Source of the DNA: Caloramator proteoclasticus DSM 10124
GTDB taxonomy: Bacteria; Bacillota; Clostridia; Clostridiales; Caloramatoraceae
DNA: 64,000 nt
Direction of reading: 5' to 3'
NCBI RefSeq assembly: GCF_900129265.1
Contig: NZ_FQVG01000004.1
Span: forward strand, 1-64,000
Shown here: positions 42,896 through 51,778 of the stretch, one piece after another
Layout of the letters: the number at the start of each line of letters is the position of its first letter
Position numbering within the stretch: position 1 is the first letter of the stretch
Translations under genes and position numbers: made by a program
Notes under the pieces: generated by a model
What the model was told of the DNA's origin: nothing
Database searches by the model: none
What the model saw: the letters and a program-made list of their open reading frames with translations, nothing else

Positions 42896-42909
42896 ATAGG
42901 GGTGATTAA

Positions 42910-43260
42910 ATGTTATTAATGAATTATATAACGTGTATAATTCTAATTGTATTAGGTTTATATACAATAGTTACAAAGAAAAACTTAATGAAAATTGTAA
43001 TAGGAATGGGACTATTAGATTATGGTATAAACCTACTTCTTATAAGTGTAGGGTTTAAAGCAGGGGGTACAGCTCCTATATTTACAATAAATGAACTTGA
43101 CAAAAGCTCCTTCTTCGTTGACCCTGTACCACAGGCATTAACACTTACATCAATAGTTATAGGTGCCTGTGTAACAGCTCTTGCTCTTGCATTAGTAGTT
43201 ATGATTAACAAACATTATGGTACTCTTGATACCGATAAGGTAAGGAGGTTAAAAGGATGA
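42910..43260 (+). CDS. mnhC: Mrp/MnhC-type antiporter subunit (NuoK-like; MbhG counterpart)
   Basis: A 116-residue, three-helix NuoK-like subunit. IVIGMGLLDYGINLLLISVG and DPVPQALTLTSIVIGACVTALALAL are the standard MnhC motifs. It overlaps the next gene by four bases (ATGA). The first in-frame ATGs at 42910 and 42919 are equally possible starts after GGGGTGA. Confidence 0.9.
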   Translation: MLLMNYITCIILIVLGLYTIVTKKNLMKIVIGMGLLDYGINLLLISVGFKAGGTAPIFTINELDKSSFFVDPVPQALTLTSIVIGACVTALALALVVMINKHYGTLDTDKVRRLKG

Positions 43261-45152
43261 CACAACATTTGCCAATTTTATCTATAATTTCTTTGTTCAT
43301 TGGAGCATTTATAGTAGCATTAATAAAAGAAAAAAATGAAATGCTAAGAAATACAATAGTATTAATTGCTACATTTTTATCATTTGTTTTTACAATAATG
43401 ATGTACAGACCAATCATTCTTGAAGGAAACATATTAACGTATTGGATGGGAAATTGGGAGCCTATTAAAGACTGGGCTATTGGTATAGGTCTTGAAGTTG
43501 ATCAATTAAGTTTATTCTTTGGTTTATTTATATCACTATCAATAGTTCTATCAGCACTTTATTCTTTTAGATATATTGAAAGGGAAACAGGAAAAGACAA
43601 GTACTATGTTTTATTCTTAATGATGTCAGCAAGTGTAATGGGTTTTATATTTACTGGAGACCTTTTCAATATGTATGTAATGATTGAAATTATGACTTTT
43701 GCATCAGTTGCTTTAACAGCATTTAGAAATGATAGACCAGAAGCGGTTGAGGCGGGTTTTAAATACATTGCTATTGGTTCTATCGGTTCTTCACTAATAC
43801 TACTTGCAACTGTAATTATTTATGCACAATTCCATACATTAAATCTGGCACAACTTGCTGGTGAGTTATATAATAACTATACAGCTATAACTATTTTTGC
43901 ACTTGCATTAATGATAGTTGGTTATGCTGTAAAGGTGTTTGCAGTTCCTACACATTTTGTTGCACCAGATGCTTATATGGTTGCCCCATCATCAATATCA
44001 ATGCTATTTTCAGGAATAGTCAACAAAGCAGCTGTATATGGTATTTTAAGAATAATATATGTTGTATATCAAAGTATGAATTTATCATCAATGCAATTCT
44101 TATTAGTATTTTGGGGAACAGTAACTATGTTTATAGGTGTAACTATGGCTCTTGCCCAACACGACTTTAAAAGACTGTTGGCATTCCATAGTATATCCCA
44201 AATTGGTTATGTATTAACAGGTATAGGTTTAACTACTGCACTTGGTATAACAGGGGGATTGTACCACGCATTAAATCATACACTATTTAAAGGATTATTG
44301 TTCCTTTGTGCTGGTGCAGTATTCTATGCAACAGGAACTACCGACCTTGATAAACTTGGCGGACTTGCAAAAAGAATGCCACAAACTACTTTAATCTTTT
44401 TAATAGGTGCATTTTCAATAAGCGGTATACCACCATTTAATGGTTTTGTTTCAAAGTGGATAATATATCAAGCATCATATGAAGCAGGATATGCACCTGT
44501 TACAATAATAGCATTAATTGTAAGTGTAATGACATTAGCTTCTTTTATAAAGGTTGCTCAATCTGCTTTCTTTGGACAATTACCAAAGGAATTTAAAAAT
44601 GTTGAAGAAGTTCCACTTTCAATGAGAATTCCAATGTGGATTATGGCGATTTTATGTATTGTAGGTGGTATTGTGCCTTCAACTGTTACAAAATATTTAA
44701 TTACACCAGCAGCAAATGCAGTTATGAATTCAGCAAAGTATGTTGAAGTTATGATGGGAAAAGAGTTTGCTTCAAAATTTTACAGTAATTTAGGAAGTGC
44801 TCCAGTTATTGATTATAAATTAGCAGGATACTGGCAACCAATTGCATGGCTAATTTTATTTGGAATACTACTCCTTGCATTTACATTAGTAGCAGTACTT
44901 GGTGGATTTAATCCAAAGAAGTTTAGCTATGCTGATGAGGAAGATGCAAAATATGACGTATTCTTTAGTGGTGAATCAGCTGAGTTTTCACACGTAGGTG
45001 GAAGTGACTTATTCTGGGGCTTAAAATATCAATTCAGACATTACTTTGATTTTATGCACAAAATTCATAGTGGATTGGTTAATGACTATGCCCTCTCTGT
45101 TGTATTAACAGCAGCAGTAATATTACTTTATGTATTTACTTTTGTTAGATAA
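43257..45152 (+). CDS. mnhD: Antiporter-like proton/sodium channel subunit (MnhD/MbhH type, extended)
   Basis: A 631-residue polytopic protein of the NuoL/M/N-MrpD family with about fourteen or more helices. Charged residues of the ion path are visible: the glutamate in MIEIMTFASVAL, the lysines in GYAVKVFAVP and VNKAAVYGI, the histidines in FHSISQIGYVL and YHALNHTLFKG, and the lysine in FVSKWII. It is the only NuoL-like subunit of the cluster. It is longer than the roughly 500 residues usual for MrpD. The extra C-terminus (after about 540) has an amphipathic stretch and a last membrane helix, perhaps replacing MbhI, which is missing as a separate gene. Confidence 0.9.
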   Translation: MTQHLPILSIISLFIGAFIVALIKEKNEMLRNTIVLIATFLSFVFTIMMYRPIILEGNILTYWMGNWEPIKDWAIGIGLEVDQLSLFFGLFISLSIVLSALYSFRYIERETGKDKYYVLFLMMSASVMGFIFTGDLFNMYVMIEIMTFASVALTAFRNDRPEAVEAGFKYIAIGSIGSSLILLATVIIYAQFHTLNLAQLAGELYNNYTAITIFALALMIVGYAVKVFAVPTHFVAPDAYMVAPSSISMLFSGIVNKAAVYGILRIIYVVYQSMNLSSMQFLLVFWGTVTMFIGVTMALAQHDFKRLLAFHSISQIGYVLTGIGLTTALGITGGLYHALNHTLFKGLLFLCAGAVFYATGTTDLDKLGGLAKRMPQTTLIFLIGAFSISGIPPFNGFVSKWIIYQASYEAGYAPVTIIALIVSVMTLASFIKVAQSAFFGQLPKEFKNVEEVPLSMRIPMWIMAILCIVGGIVPSTVTKYLITPAANAVMNSAKYVEVMMGKEFASKFYSNLGSAPVIDYKLAGYWQPIAWLILFGILLLAFTLVAVLGGFNPKKFSYADEEDAKYDVFFSGESAEFSHVGGSDLFWGLKYQFRHYFDFMHKIHSGLVNDYALSVVLTAAVILLYVFTFVR

Positions 45153-45166
45153 GGAGGGACTGTAAG

Positions 45167-46129
45167 GTGGAATTACTAAAAACGATATTATATATATTGC
45201 TTTATCCAGGCTTGATATATTGTGTAATAGGGGGGTTAATATTATCAGGTATAGATAGAAAACTTCTTGCAAGAATGCAAAAAAGAATTGGTCCTCCGAT
45301 ATTACAGCCTTTTTATGATTTCTTTAAATTGCTTGGAAAAGAAACAATAGTGCCAAGAAATGCGGCAAAAAAAGCTTTTTTAGCTGCACCTGTAATAGGT
45401 TTAATAAGTTTAATTACAGTATCATTATTCATTCCTGTTTTTAAGTTTAGTCCATTTAGCACCTATGCTGATTTAATAGTTGTAATATATCTATTAACAA
45501 TTCCTGCAGTGGCACTAATTGTTGGTGGTTCTGCATCAGGTTCACCTTATGCAGGGGTTGGTATATCAAGAGAAATGGTTGCTATAATATCCTATGAACT
45601 ACCTATGGTAGTATCACTGCTTGCTATAGCTAAAAAGGTAGGATTAGCTTTAAATAATGGGGTAATGACATTTTCATTAGCACAAATAGTTGAATACCAA
45701 GCACAAAATGGCCCATTATTTACTAAGATATCTATTATACCAGCTTTTATTGCAATGCTTCTTGTAATTCCTTGTAAAGTAGGAAGCTTGCCATTTGATA
45801 TTGCAGAAGCAGAAATAGAAATATGTGAAGGACCACTTGTTGAATATAGTGGAGCTCCGCTTGCAATATTTAAACTAAATCATGCTATAAAAATGCTTGT
45901 TATGACATCACTTTTTGTAACACTTTTCTTAAGTGGAGCAGGAACTGGTATTTTGGTAGTAGACGCTTTAATACAATTTATATTAATAATTATTGTTATG
46001 TTCTTCTCAATTACACTTTTAAAGGCCATAACAGCAAGATTAAGAGTTGAACAAACTTTAAAATTCTATTGGACTTACCCTACAGCCCTTGCATTTTTAA
46101 GTTTAATACTTGTTTATTTTGGGTTGTAA
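45167..46129 (+). CDS. mbhM: Hydrogenase membrane anchor of the NuoH/MbhM type
   Basis: A 320-residue, eight-helix NuoH homologue, which links the catalytic arm to the ion-pumping module. Conserved loops are RIGPPILQPFYDFFKLLGKE (split near residue 40), AGVGISREMVAIISYELPM near 130 and PFDIAEAEIEICEGPLVEYSG near 208, rich in glutamates of the E-channel. Start is GTG 45167 after GGAGGG. Confidence 0.92.
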   Translation: MELLKTILYILLYPGLIYCVIGGLILSGIDRKLLARMQKRIGPPILQPFYDFFKLLGKETIVPRNAAKKAFLAAPVIGLISLITVSLFIPVFKFSPFSTYADLIVVIYLLTIPAVALIVGGSASGSPYAGVGISREMVAIISYELPMVVSLLAIAKKVGLALNNGVMTFSLAQIVEYQAQNGPLFTKISIIPAFIAMLLVIPCKVGSLPFDIAEAEIEICEGPLVEYSGAPLAIFKLNHAIKMLVMTSLFVTLFLSGAGTGILVVDALIQFILIIIVMFFSITLLKAITARLRVEQTLKFYWTYPTALAFLSLILVYFGL

Positions 46130-46145
46130 TTTAGGAGGTGTTTAA

Positions 46146-46589
46146 ATGTTTGAGAAGCTAATAGAGAAGGGACTTGAAAAATCAGCTTGGTTATATCATT
46201 TAAATACAGGTTCTTGTAATGGTTGTGATATTGAACTTGTGTCAGTTATAACTCCAAGATATGATGCTGAGAGATTTGGATTTAAAATTGCTGGTTCTCC
46301 AAGACACGCAGATATTATAGTGGTTTCAGGGCCAATAACATCTCAATCAAGAGATAGACTTATAAGAACTTTAGCACAGGTTCCAGATCCTAAGGTTGTT
46401 GTTTCATTAGGTTCATGCCCAAGATCCTGTAATGTATTTAATGGAAGCTATTGTGTAGAAGGTCCATTAGACAAATATACACCAATTGATGTATCAATTG
46501 CTGGTTGTCCTCCAAAACCAGAAGCAATAATGGCAGGACTTGTTAGAGCTGTTGAAATATTAAAGGAAAAAAGGAGGGCAATGAAATGA
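46146..46589 (+). CDS. mbhJ: [NiFe] hydrogenase small subunit (NuoB/MbhJ type)
   Basis: A 147-residue NuoB-like small subunit. It binds the proximal [4Fe-4S] cluster through C24 and C27 (GSCNGCDIE), C91 (SLGSCPRSC) and C121 (AGCPPKPEA). It passes electrons from subunit N to the Ni-Fe centre in subunit L. The ATG follows TAGGAGGTG. It overlaps the ferredoxin gene by four bases. Confidence 0.94.
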   Translation: MFEKLIEKGLEKSAWLYHLNTGSCNGCDIELVSVITPRYDAERFGFKIAGSPRHADIIVVSGPITSQSRDRLIRTLAQVPDPKVVVSLGSCPRSCNVFNGSYCVEGPLDKYTPIDVSIAGCPPKPEAIMAGLVRAVEILKEKRRAMK

Positions 46590-47041
46590 AATTCCCTTAT
46601 TTAAAAGAAGCAGTAAAATCATTGTTTTCAAAGCCTTCAACTGAGAATTTTCCAAAGGAAGTAAAGGAAGCTCCAGAGGGCTATAGAGGAAAAATTGCCT
46701 TTTATCCTGAAAAATGTGTAAATTGTGGTATGTGTATTAGAGTATGTGCCCCAGGTGCAATTACAAGAACAATTGAGAAGGTTGAAGAAGGAGATAAAAT
46801 AACATTCCAATTTTATATGGGACAATGTACCTTCTGTCAACTTTGCCAAGACTTCTGTGCGAGAAAAGCAATAGAATTAACAAAGGAATATATAATGATT
46901 GCTGAGGATGAGGAAGATTTAATGGTAAGAGGTACTTTTATTAAAAAGGCACCTCCTAAACCACCTGTACCACCAGCAAAACCAGCTACTCCAGCTGCCA
47001 ATAATGTTGAAGCAAAAAAGGAAGAAGCGAAGTCTGAATAG
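46586..47041 (+). CDS. mbhN: Hydrogenase ferredoxin-like subunit (NuoI/MbhN type)
   Basis: A 151-residue protein with two [4Fe-4S] motifs: C44-C47-C50-C54 and C81-C84-C87-C91. This is the usual entry point for electrons from soluble ferredoxin. A C-terminal tail after about 120 is unusually rich in proline, alanine and lysine/glutamate and is probably disordered; it is not part of the fold. It is the last gene of the operon and is followed by a terminator. Confidence 0.92.
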   Translation: MKFPYLKEAVKSLFSKPSTENFPKEVKEAPEGYRGKIAFYPEKCVNCGMCIRVCAPGAITRTIEKVEEGDKITFQFYMGQCTFCQLCQDFCARKAIELTKEYIMIAEDEEDLMVRGTFIKKAPPKPPVPPAKPATPAANNVEAKKEEAKSE

Positions 47042-47047
47042 TTTTTA

Positions 47048-47080
47048 GGCTGTTGACAAAATAGTCAACAGCCATTTTGT
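47048..47080 (+). terminator. Terminator of the hydrogenase operon
   Basis: GGCTGTTGAC (47048-47057), loop AAAATA, GTCAACAGCC (47064-47073), then ATTTTGTT. A perfect 10-bp stem seven bases after the stop. Confidence 0.85.
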
Positions 47081-47160
47081 TAAAAAAAGTAATTTAAAAG
47101 CGAGAGTACATATTTAGAATTAAAATTAAAATAAAGTTTAAAATAAAAGAGAGAAAGTAT

Positions 47161-47189
47161 TTGAAAATTTCATTATTTTAAGTTAAAAT
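47161..47189 (+). promoter_or_regulatory. Promoter of deoC
   Basis: TTGAAA (47161-47166), a 17-base spacer, TAAAAT (47184-47189). The AT-rich stretch from 47081 to 47160 shows no gene. Confidence 0.45.
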
Positions 47190-47219
47190 ATAAAATGCGA
47201 CTTTGAAAGGAGGAATAAT

Positions 47220-47897
47220 ATGATTACAAAGGAATATGTAGCATCTATAATTGACCACACAATACTAAAGGCTGAAACAACTCCTGAAGATGTAAAAAAG
47301 GTATGCAGTGAAGCAAAGGAAAATAATTTTGCTTCTGTATGCATTAATCCTTGCTATGTTAAGCTTGCAGCAGAAGAATTAAAGGGAACAAATGTAAAGG
47401 TTTGTACAGTAATTGGTTTTCCATTAGGAGCAAATTCATCAGATGTAAAAGCTTTTGAGACTAAAAAGGCTATAGAAGATGGTGCTCAAGAAGTTGATAT
47501 GGTTATAAATATAGGAATGTTAAAGGCAAAGGAATATGAATATGTTAAAAAGGATATTGAAGCTGTAGTGAATGCTGCAAAGGGTAAAGCTTTAGTTAAA
47601 GTAATAATTGAAACTTGTTTATTAACTGATGAGGAAAAGGAAATAGCATGTAAGCTATCAGTTGAAGCAGGTGCAGATTTTGTGAAAACATCAACAGGAT
47701 TTAGTAAATGGGGAGCTAAAGAAGAAGACGTAAGATTAATGAGAAGAGTTGTAGGAAGTGATAAAGGCGTAAAGGCTTCAGGTGGAGTACATAGTTTTGA
47801 AGATGCAGTTAGAATGATTGAAGCAGGTGCAAATAGAATAGGTGCCAGCTCATCATTAAAGATAATAGGAAAGTCAAGTGAAGAAAAGGCATATTAA
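47220..47897 (+). CDS. deoC: Deoxyribose-phosphate aldolase
   Basis: A 225-residue class I aldolase that cleaves 2-deoxyribose-5-phosphate to glyceraldehyde-3-phosphate and acetaldehyde. IDHTILKAE, the catalytic aspartate region in [12 protein letters not shown], the [10 protein letters not shown] segment and the Schiff-base lysine in [13 protein letters not shown] (near residue 155) are intact. AAAGGAGG precedes the ATG. It is separated from deoB-punA-pdp by 42 kb and has its own promoter and terminator. Confidence 0.96.
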   Translation: MITKEYVASIIDHTILKAETTPEDVKKVCSEAKENNFASVCINPCYVKLAAEELKGTNVKVCTVIGFPLGANSSDVKAFETKKAIEDGAQEVDMVINIGMLKAKEYEYVKKDIEAVVNAAKGKALVKVIIETCLLTDEEKEIACKLSVEAGADFVKTSTGFSKWGAKEEDVRLMRRVVGSDKGVKASGGVHSFEDAVRMIEAGANRIGASSSLKIIGKSSEEKAY

Positions 47898-47910
47898 TAA
47901 ATTTTAAATT

Positions 47911-47952
47911 AAAAGTCCTCTATAGGAAAAATAGAGGACTTTTAATTTTTTT
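47911..47952 (+). terminator. Terminator after deoC
   Basis: AAAAGTCCTCTAT (47911-47923), loop AGGAAAA, ATAGAGGACTTTT (47931-47943), then AATTTTTTT. Confidence 0.93.
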
Positions 47953-48005
47953 ATCCTTAAAATTACAAATTCAGAATATTATATAATAAGTAAGGAGGTG
48001 AGCAT

Positions 48006-50366
48006 ATGTCACCAGTAAAAAAATTATCTGTAGAAGATTTAACAGTAAAATTTAATCTACCTAAATTTAAGAATACTTCAGAAATAAAACCAGAATACAA
48101 ATTAATAGATCAAGATAGAGCAATCGATGCAATTAACTTTGCACTTGATATTCAACAGTTTGGCTACAATATATATGTTTGTGGATATGAAGGGATTGGA
48201 AAAAGGAGCTATTTAATTGATTTGTTAAAGAAAAGAGCAAAGGATGAAAAAACACCTTCTGATTGGATATATGTATATAACTTTGAGGATGTGTATAAGC
48301 CATTGGCTATAGAATTAAAGCCAGGTACAGCAAATATATTAAAAAACGATTTAAATCAATTTGTTGATGAATTATGTGAAGAAATTACAGAATTATTTAG
48401 TAGTGAAGAGTATGAGAAGAGAAGAAATGATTTGATAGACTATTATGAAAAAATGATTATAGATTTAGCAGATGAACTAAACGAAAAATCAAAGGAAAAA
48501 AAATTGATATTCAAATATACAAATGATGGCTTTGCCTTTATACCTATAAATTGTAATAATAAAGAAATGACTGAACAGGAATATATAGATTTGCCAGATG
48601 AAGAGAAAGAACAGATCAATAAAAATGTGAGTGATTTAAGAAATTTAGCATATGAAATTTTAAGAAAGACAAAAGCTTTGAAAAAAGAAATGAACCAAAA
48701 ACTTAAAGATTTAGAATTTAGCTTTTTTACATTGTATATAGAGGATAAAATTAGCTCCCTAATAGATAAATACAACTATAACGATAAGTTAGTAAAGTAC
48801 TTTAATTCATTAAAAAATGATATTATAGATAATTTAGATGTGTTTATTGATATTGAAAATGTGGATAAGGATTTTTTGGAGGCATTTTTATCAAGATATG
48901 ATGTAAATGTGTTTGTTAATAATTTAGGAGAAGGTGCACCTGTTATTATAGAAGAAACTCCAGAGTATCAGAAATTGATAGGACTAATTGAATATGAAAA
49001 TAAATCTGGAAATTTAGTAACTGATTTTACAATGATACAACCTGGTAGTCTTCATTATGCAAATGGAGGATATCTTGTTGTTGACGCACGAAAATTGCTT
49101 GAAAGCTTTTGGGGGTATGAAGCATTAAAAAGAACTTTAATGTTAGGTAAAATTACAATTGAAAATTTTAAAAATCAACTTGATATAATACCTATTGAAA
49201 ACTTAAAACCTGAAGCAATTCCTATTAAGACAAAAGTTATTATGATTGGAAGCCCAGAAATATATTATCTTTTATATAATTACGATGAGGATTTTAAAAA
49301 ACTTTTCAAAATTAAAGCAGAATTTAATAACAAGATAAAAGATAATTATGATAATATAAATTGCTTTTTAAAGTTAATAAAATATTTAATTGATGAAAAA
49401 AAGTTTAAGGATATAACCTACGAGGGTGTACAGGAACTTGTTTATTATTCTAAAAAGCTTTCTGAGAATAAAAATTATTTAACGTCAAACATTTCGAATA
49501 TTTTGGAAATTCTTGAACAAGCTAATCATATAGCAAAGAATAATAAGAGAAAGTTTATAGATCAAGATGACATCAAAGCTGCATTAATAAAGAAGGAGAA
49601 AAGGAATTCTCTAATTAGAGATGAAGTTATAGAACTATATGAAAATAATAAATATCTAATAGATGTTAAGGGCTACAAGGTAGGGCAAGTAAATGCATTA
49701 TCAGTTATTGATTATGGAGATTATGAATTTGGAAGAGTAAATAGAGTTACTGTTAACACTTTTAGTGGAGTAGGTAATATTATTAATATTGATAGAGAGG
49801 TTGGTTTAAGTGGAAGTATATTTAATAAAGCTATATTAATTTTAACAGGTTATATAGGTGAACGATTTGGTAAGGTTAATAATTTATCATTTAATGCAAG
49901 TATATGTTTTGAACAAATGTATGGTGAAATTGATGGAGATAGTGCTACATTAGCTGAAACTGTAGCCTTAATATCAAGTTTAGCTGAAGTACCAATTAAT
50001 CAGGGAATTGCAATAACAGGGTCAGTAAATCAAAAAGGTACTGTTCAAGCAGTTGGAGGTGTGAATACAAAAATAAGAGGATATTTTGATATTTGTAGGC
50101 TTTATGGATTAGATGGAACACAAGGTGTTATTATACCTGAATCAAATTTAGATGATTTAGTGCTTGATGATGATATAATTGAAGCTGTTAAAGAAAATAT
50201 GTTTAGTATATATACAGTAACTAACGTTGAAGATTGCTTTGATATAATACTTGAACCTACATTTAAGAAGGGAAGAAAGAATAAAAATTTTGATTTGATA
50301 GAAGAGAAAATTTTAAAAAGAATTGAAAAGTTAAAGGAAAAAAAGGAGAAGAGTAAAAAAGAATAG
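48006..50366 (+). CDS. Lon-related ATP-dependent protease (AAA_32 family)
   Basis: A 786-residue LonB-like protease with an N-terminal extension, an AAA domain split by a long charged coiled-coil insert (about 110-290), and a C-terminal S16 Lon protease domain (about 560-760). The Walker A-like loop is GYEGIGKRS near residue 60, Walker B-like GGYLVVDARKLL near 355. The serine-lysine catalytic dyad is in DGDSATLAE near 645 and the lysine of KIRGYFD near 690. Its role is presumably protein quality control; targets are unknown. AAGGAGGTG precedes the ATG. Confidence 0.88.
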   Translation: MSPVKKLSVEDLTVKFNLPKFKNTSEIKPEYKLIDQDRAIDAINFALDIQQFGYNIYVCGYEGIGKRSYLIDLLKKRAKDEKTPSDWIYVYNFEDVYKPLAIELKPGTANILKNDLNQFVDELCEEITELFSSEEYEKRRNDLIDYYEKMIIDLADELNEKSKEKKLIFKYTNDGFAFIPINCNNKEMTEQEYIDLPDEEKEQINKNVSDLRNLAYEILRKTKALKKEMNQKLKDLEFSFFTLYIEDKISSLIDKYNYNDKLVKYFNSLKNDIIDNLDVFIDIENVDKDFLEAFLSRYDVNVFVNNLGEGAPVIIEETPEYQKLIGLIEYENKSGNLVTDFTMIQPGSLHYANGGYLVVDARKLLESFWGYEALKRTLMLGKITIENFKNQLDIIPIENLKPEAIPIKTKVIMIGSPEIYYLLYNYDEDFKKLFKIKAEFNNKIKDNYDNINCFLKLIKYLIDEKKFKDITYEGVQELVYYSKKLSENKNYLTSNISNILEILEQANHIAKNNKRKFIDQDDIKAALIKKEKRNSLIRDEVIELYENNKYLIDVKGYKVGQVNALSVIDYGDYEFGRVNRVTVNTFSGVGNIINIDREVGLSGSIFNKAILILTGYIGERFGKVNNLSFNASICFEQMYGEIDGDSATLAETVALISSLAEVPINQGIAITGSVNQKGTVQAVGGVNTKIRGYFDICRLYGLDGTQGVIIPESNLDDLVLDDDIIEAVKENMFSIYTVTNVEDCFDIILEPTFKKGRKNKNFDLIEEKILKRIEKLKEKKEKSKKE

Positions 50367-50388
50367 GCTGCAAAGGCAGCCTATTTTT
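50362..50388. terminator. Bidirectional terminator between the Lon-like gene and ychF
   Basis: AATAGGCTGC (50362-50371), loop AAAG, GCAGCCTATT (50376-50385), then TTTAA. It overlaps the 3' ends of both convergent genes. Confidence 0.85.
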
Positions 50389-51484
50389 AAACATTGAAAC
50401 GAAATACAATCACATCTCCATCTTGCACAACATATTCTTTTCCTTCAAGTCTAATAAGTCCCTTTTCACGTGCAGCAGCTTCTGAACCACTTGAAACTAA
50501 ATCCTCAAATGAAATTACTTCTGCACGTATAAATCCACGTTCAATATCTGAGTGTATTTTTCCTGCAGCCTGAGGAGCTTTAGTTCCTTTTCTTATTGTC
50601 CAAGCTCTAACTTCTTTTGGACCAGCTGTTAAGAAGCTAATTAAACCAAGTAAATCATAGCTGGCTCTAATTAACTTATTTAATCCAGGTTCTTCAAGTC
50701 CATAATCACTTAAAAATTCTTGTTTTTCATCATCGGATAGCATTGATATTTCTTCTTCAAGTTTTGCACAAAGAGGTATTACTTGCGAATTTTCAGCTTT
50801 TGCATATTCTATTACTTTATTTAATAATCTGTTATTGTCATATCCATTTATTATGTCATCTTCAGATAAATTTGCTACATACAGAACTGGCTTTGAGGTT
50901 AGTAAAAAATACTGCTTTAAAAATTCTCTCTCTTCATCAGTCATTTCAATAGTTCTTGCAGGTTTCATTTGTTCAAGATGTGCCTTTAGTCTTTCCATAA
51001 AATTGAGCTCCTCTTGAGCTTTTTTATCACCTGATCTTGCTGTTTTTCTTGTCTTATCTATTCTTCTATCAAGAACTTCCATATCAGAAAATATTAGTTC
51101 AAGATTTATTGTTTCAATATCTCTAATAGGGTCAACTGACCCTTCAACGTGAACAATGTTTGTATCTTCAAAACATCTAACAACGTGAACTATTGCTTCT
51201 ACTTCTCTTATATGAGATAAAAACTTGTTACCAAGACCTTCACCTTTGCTTGCACCTCTTACTAAACCTGCTATGTCGTAAAACTCAACTATTGCAGGGG
51301 TAACCTTTTCCGGGTTATACATATTTGCAAGCACATCAAGTCTTTTATCAGGTACAGCAACAACACCAACGTTTGGCTCAATTGTACAGAAGGGATAATT
51401 AGCTGATTCGGCACCAGCTTGAGTTATTGCATTAAAAAGAGTACTTTTACCAACATTAGGTAATCCTACAATACCAAGCTTCAT
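50387..51484 (-). CDS. ychF: Redox-regulated ATPase YchF
   Basis: A 365-residue Obg-family P-loop protein (YchF/OLA1). G1 is GLPNVGKST (near residue 8-16), G3 is DIAGLVRGASKGEGLGN near 70, the nucleotide-specificity motif is in VANLSEDD near 205 (NxxE type, which favours ATP), and the C-terminal TGS domain holds GTKAPQAAGKIHSDIERGFIRAEV. It binds ribosomes and affects stress responses. GAAAGGAAG precedes the minus-strand ATG. Confidence 0.95.
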   Translation of the reverse strand: MKLGIVGLPNVGKSTLFNAITQAGAESANYPFCTIEPNVGVVAVPDKRLDVLANMYNPEKVTPAIVEFYDIAGLVRGASKGEGLGNKFLSHIREVEAIVHVVRCFEDTNIVHVEGSVDPIRDIETINLELIFSDMEVLDRRIDKTRKTARSGDKKAQEELNFMERLKAHLEQMKPARTIEMTDEEREFLKQYFLLTSKPVLYVANLSEDDIINGYDNNRLLNKVIEYAKAENSQVIPLCAKLEEEISMLSDDEKQEFLSDYGLEEPGLNKLIRASYDLLGLISFLTAGPKEVRAWTIRKGTKAPQAAGKIHSDIERGFIRAEVISFEDLVSSGSEAAAREKGLIRLEGKEYVVQDGDVIVFRFNV

Positions 51485-51527
51485 ATATATCTTCCTTTCT
51501 TTGTTTTCTATTAATTACACAAAATAA

Positions 51528-51557
51528 ATTTTAGCAAAAGTAGGCTAATTTTTTCAA
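51528..51557 (-). promoter_or_regulatory. Promoter of ychF
   Basis: On the minus strand: TTGAAA (51557-51552), an 18-base spacer, TAAAAT (51533-51528). Confidence 0.4.
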
Positions 51558-51567
51558 GTGTTAAAAA

Positions 51568-51592
51568 ATAAAAGGCTGCTAATGCAGCCTTT
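51568..51592 (-). terminator. Terminator of tRNA-Leu(CAA)
   Basis: On the minus strand AAAGGCTGC (51592-51584), loop ATTA, GCAGCCTTT (51579-51571), then TATTTTTTAA. It starts at the CCA end of the tRNA. Confidence 0.85.
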
Positions 51593-51679
51593 GGTGCCGA
51601 AGGCGGGGGTCGAACCCGCACGGGTGTTACCCCACCGGATTTTGAGTCCGGCGCGTCTGCCAATTCCACCACTTCGGCA
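51592..51679 (-). tRNA. tRNA-Leu (anticodon CAA)
   Basis: The minus strand gives a type II tRNA: acceptor TGCCGAA pairs with TTCGGCA, anticodon arm CCGGA-CTCAAAA-TCCGG with anticodon CAA (reads UUG), a long variable arm, and a T arm with GGTTCGACC. The terminal CCA is encoded (51594-51592). Length 88 with CCA. Confidence 0.95.
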
Positions 51680-51690
51680 AGAACAATTTG

Positions 51691-51719
51691 ATATTAGCAT
51701 ATTTATATATTTTTGTCAA
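51691..51719 (-). promoter_or_regulatory. Promoter of tRNA-Leu(CAA)
   Basis: On the minus strand: TTGACA (51719-51714), a 17-base spacer, TAATAT (51696-51691), 12 bases before the tRNA. Confidence 0.75.
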
Positions 51720-51745
51720 TAGATAAAATTGGTTATATTAATCAT

Positions 51746-51778
51746 AAAAAAAGGCAGAATCATTTACTGCCTTTTTTT
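51746..51778 (-). terminator. Terminator of the small membrane protein gene
   Basis: A 12-bp stem (51746-51757 with 51767-51778) around a nine-base loop, with an A-run that reads as a T-tract on the minus strand. It overlaps the 3' end of the gene ending at 51760. Confidence 0.75.
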
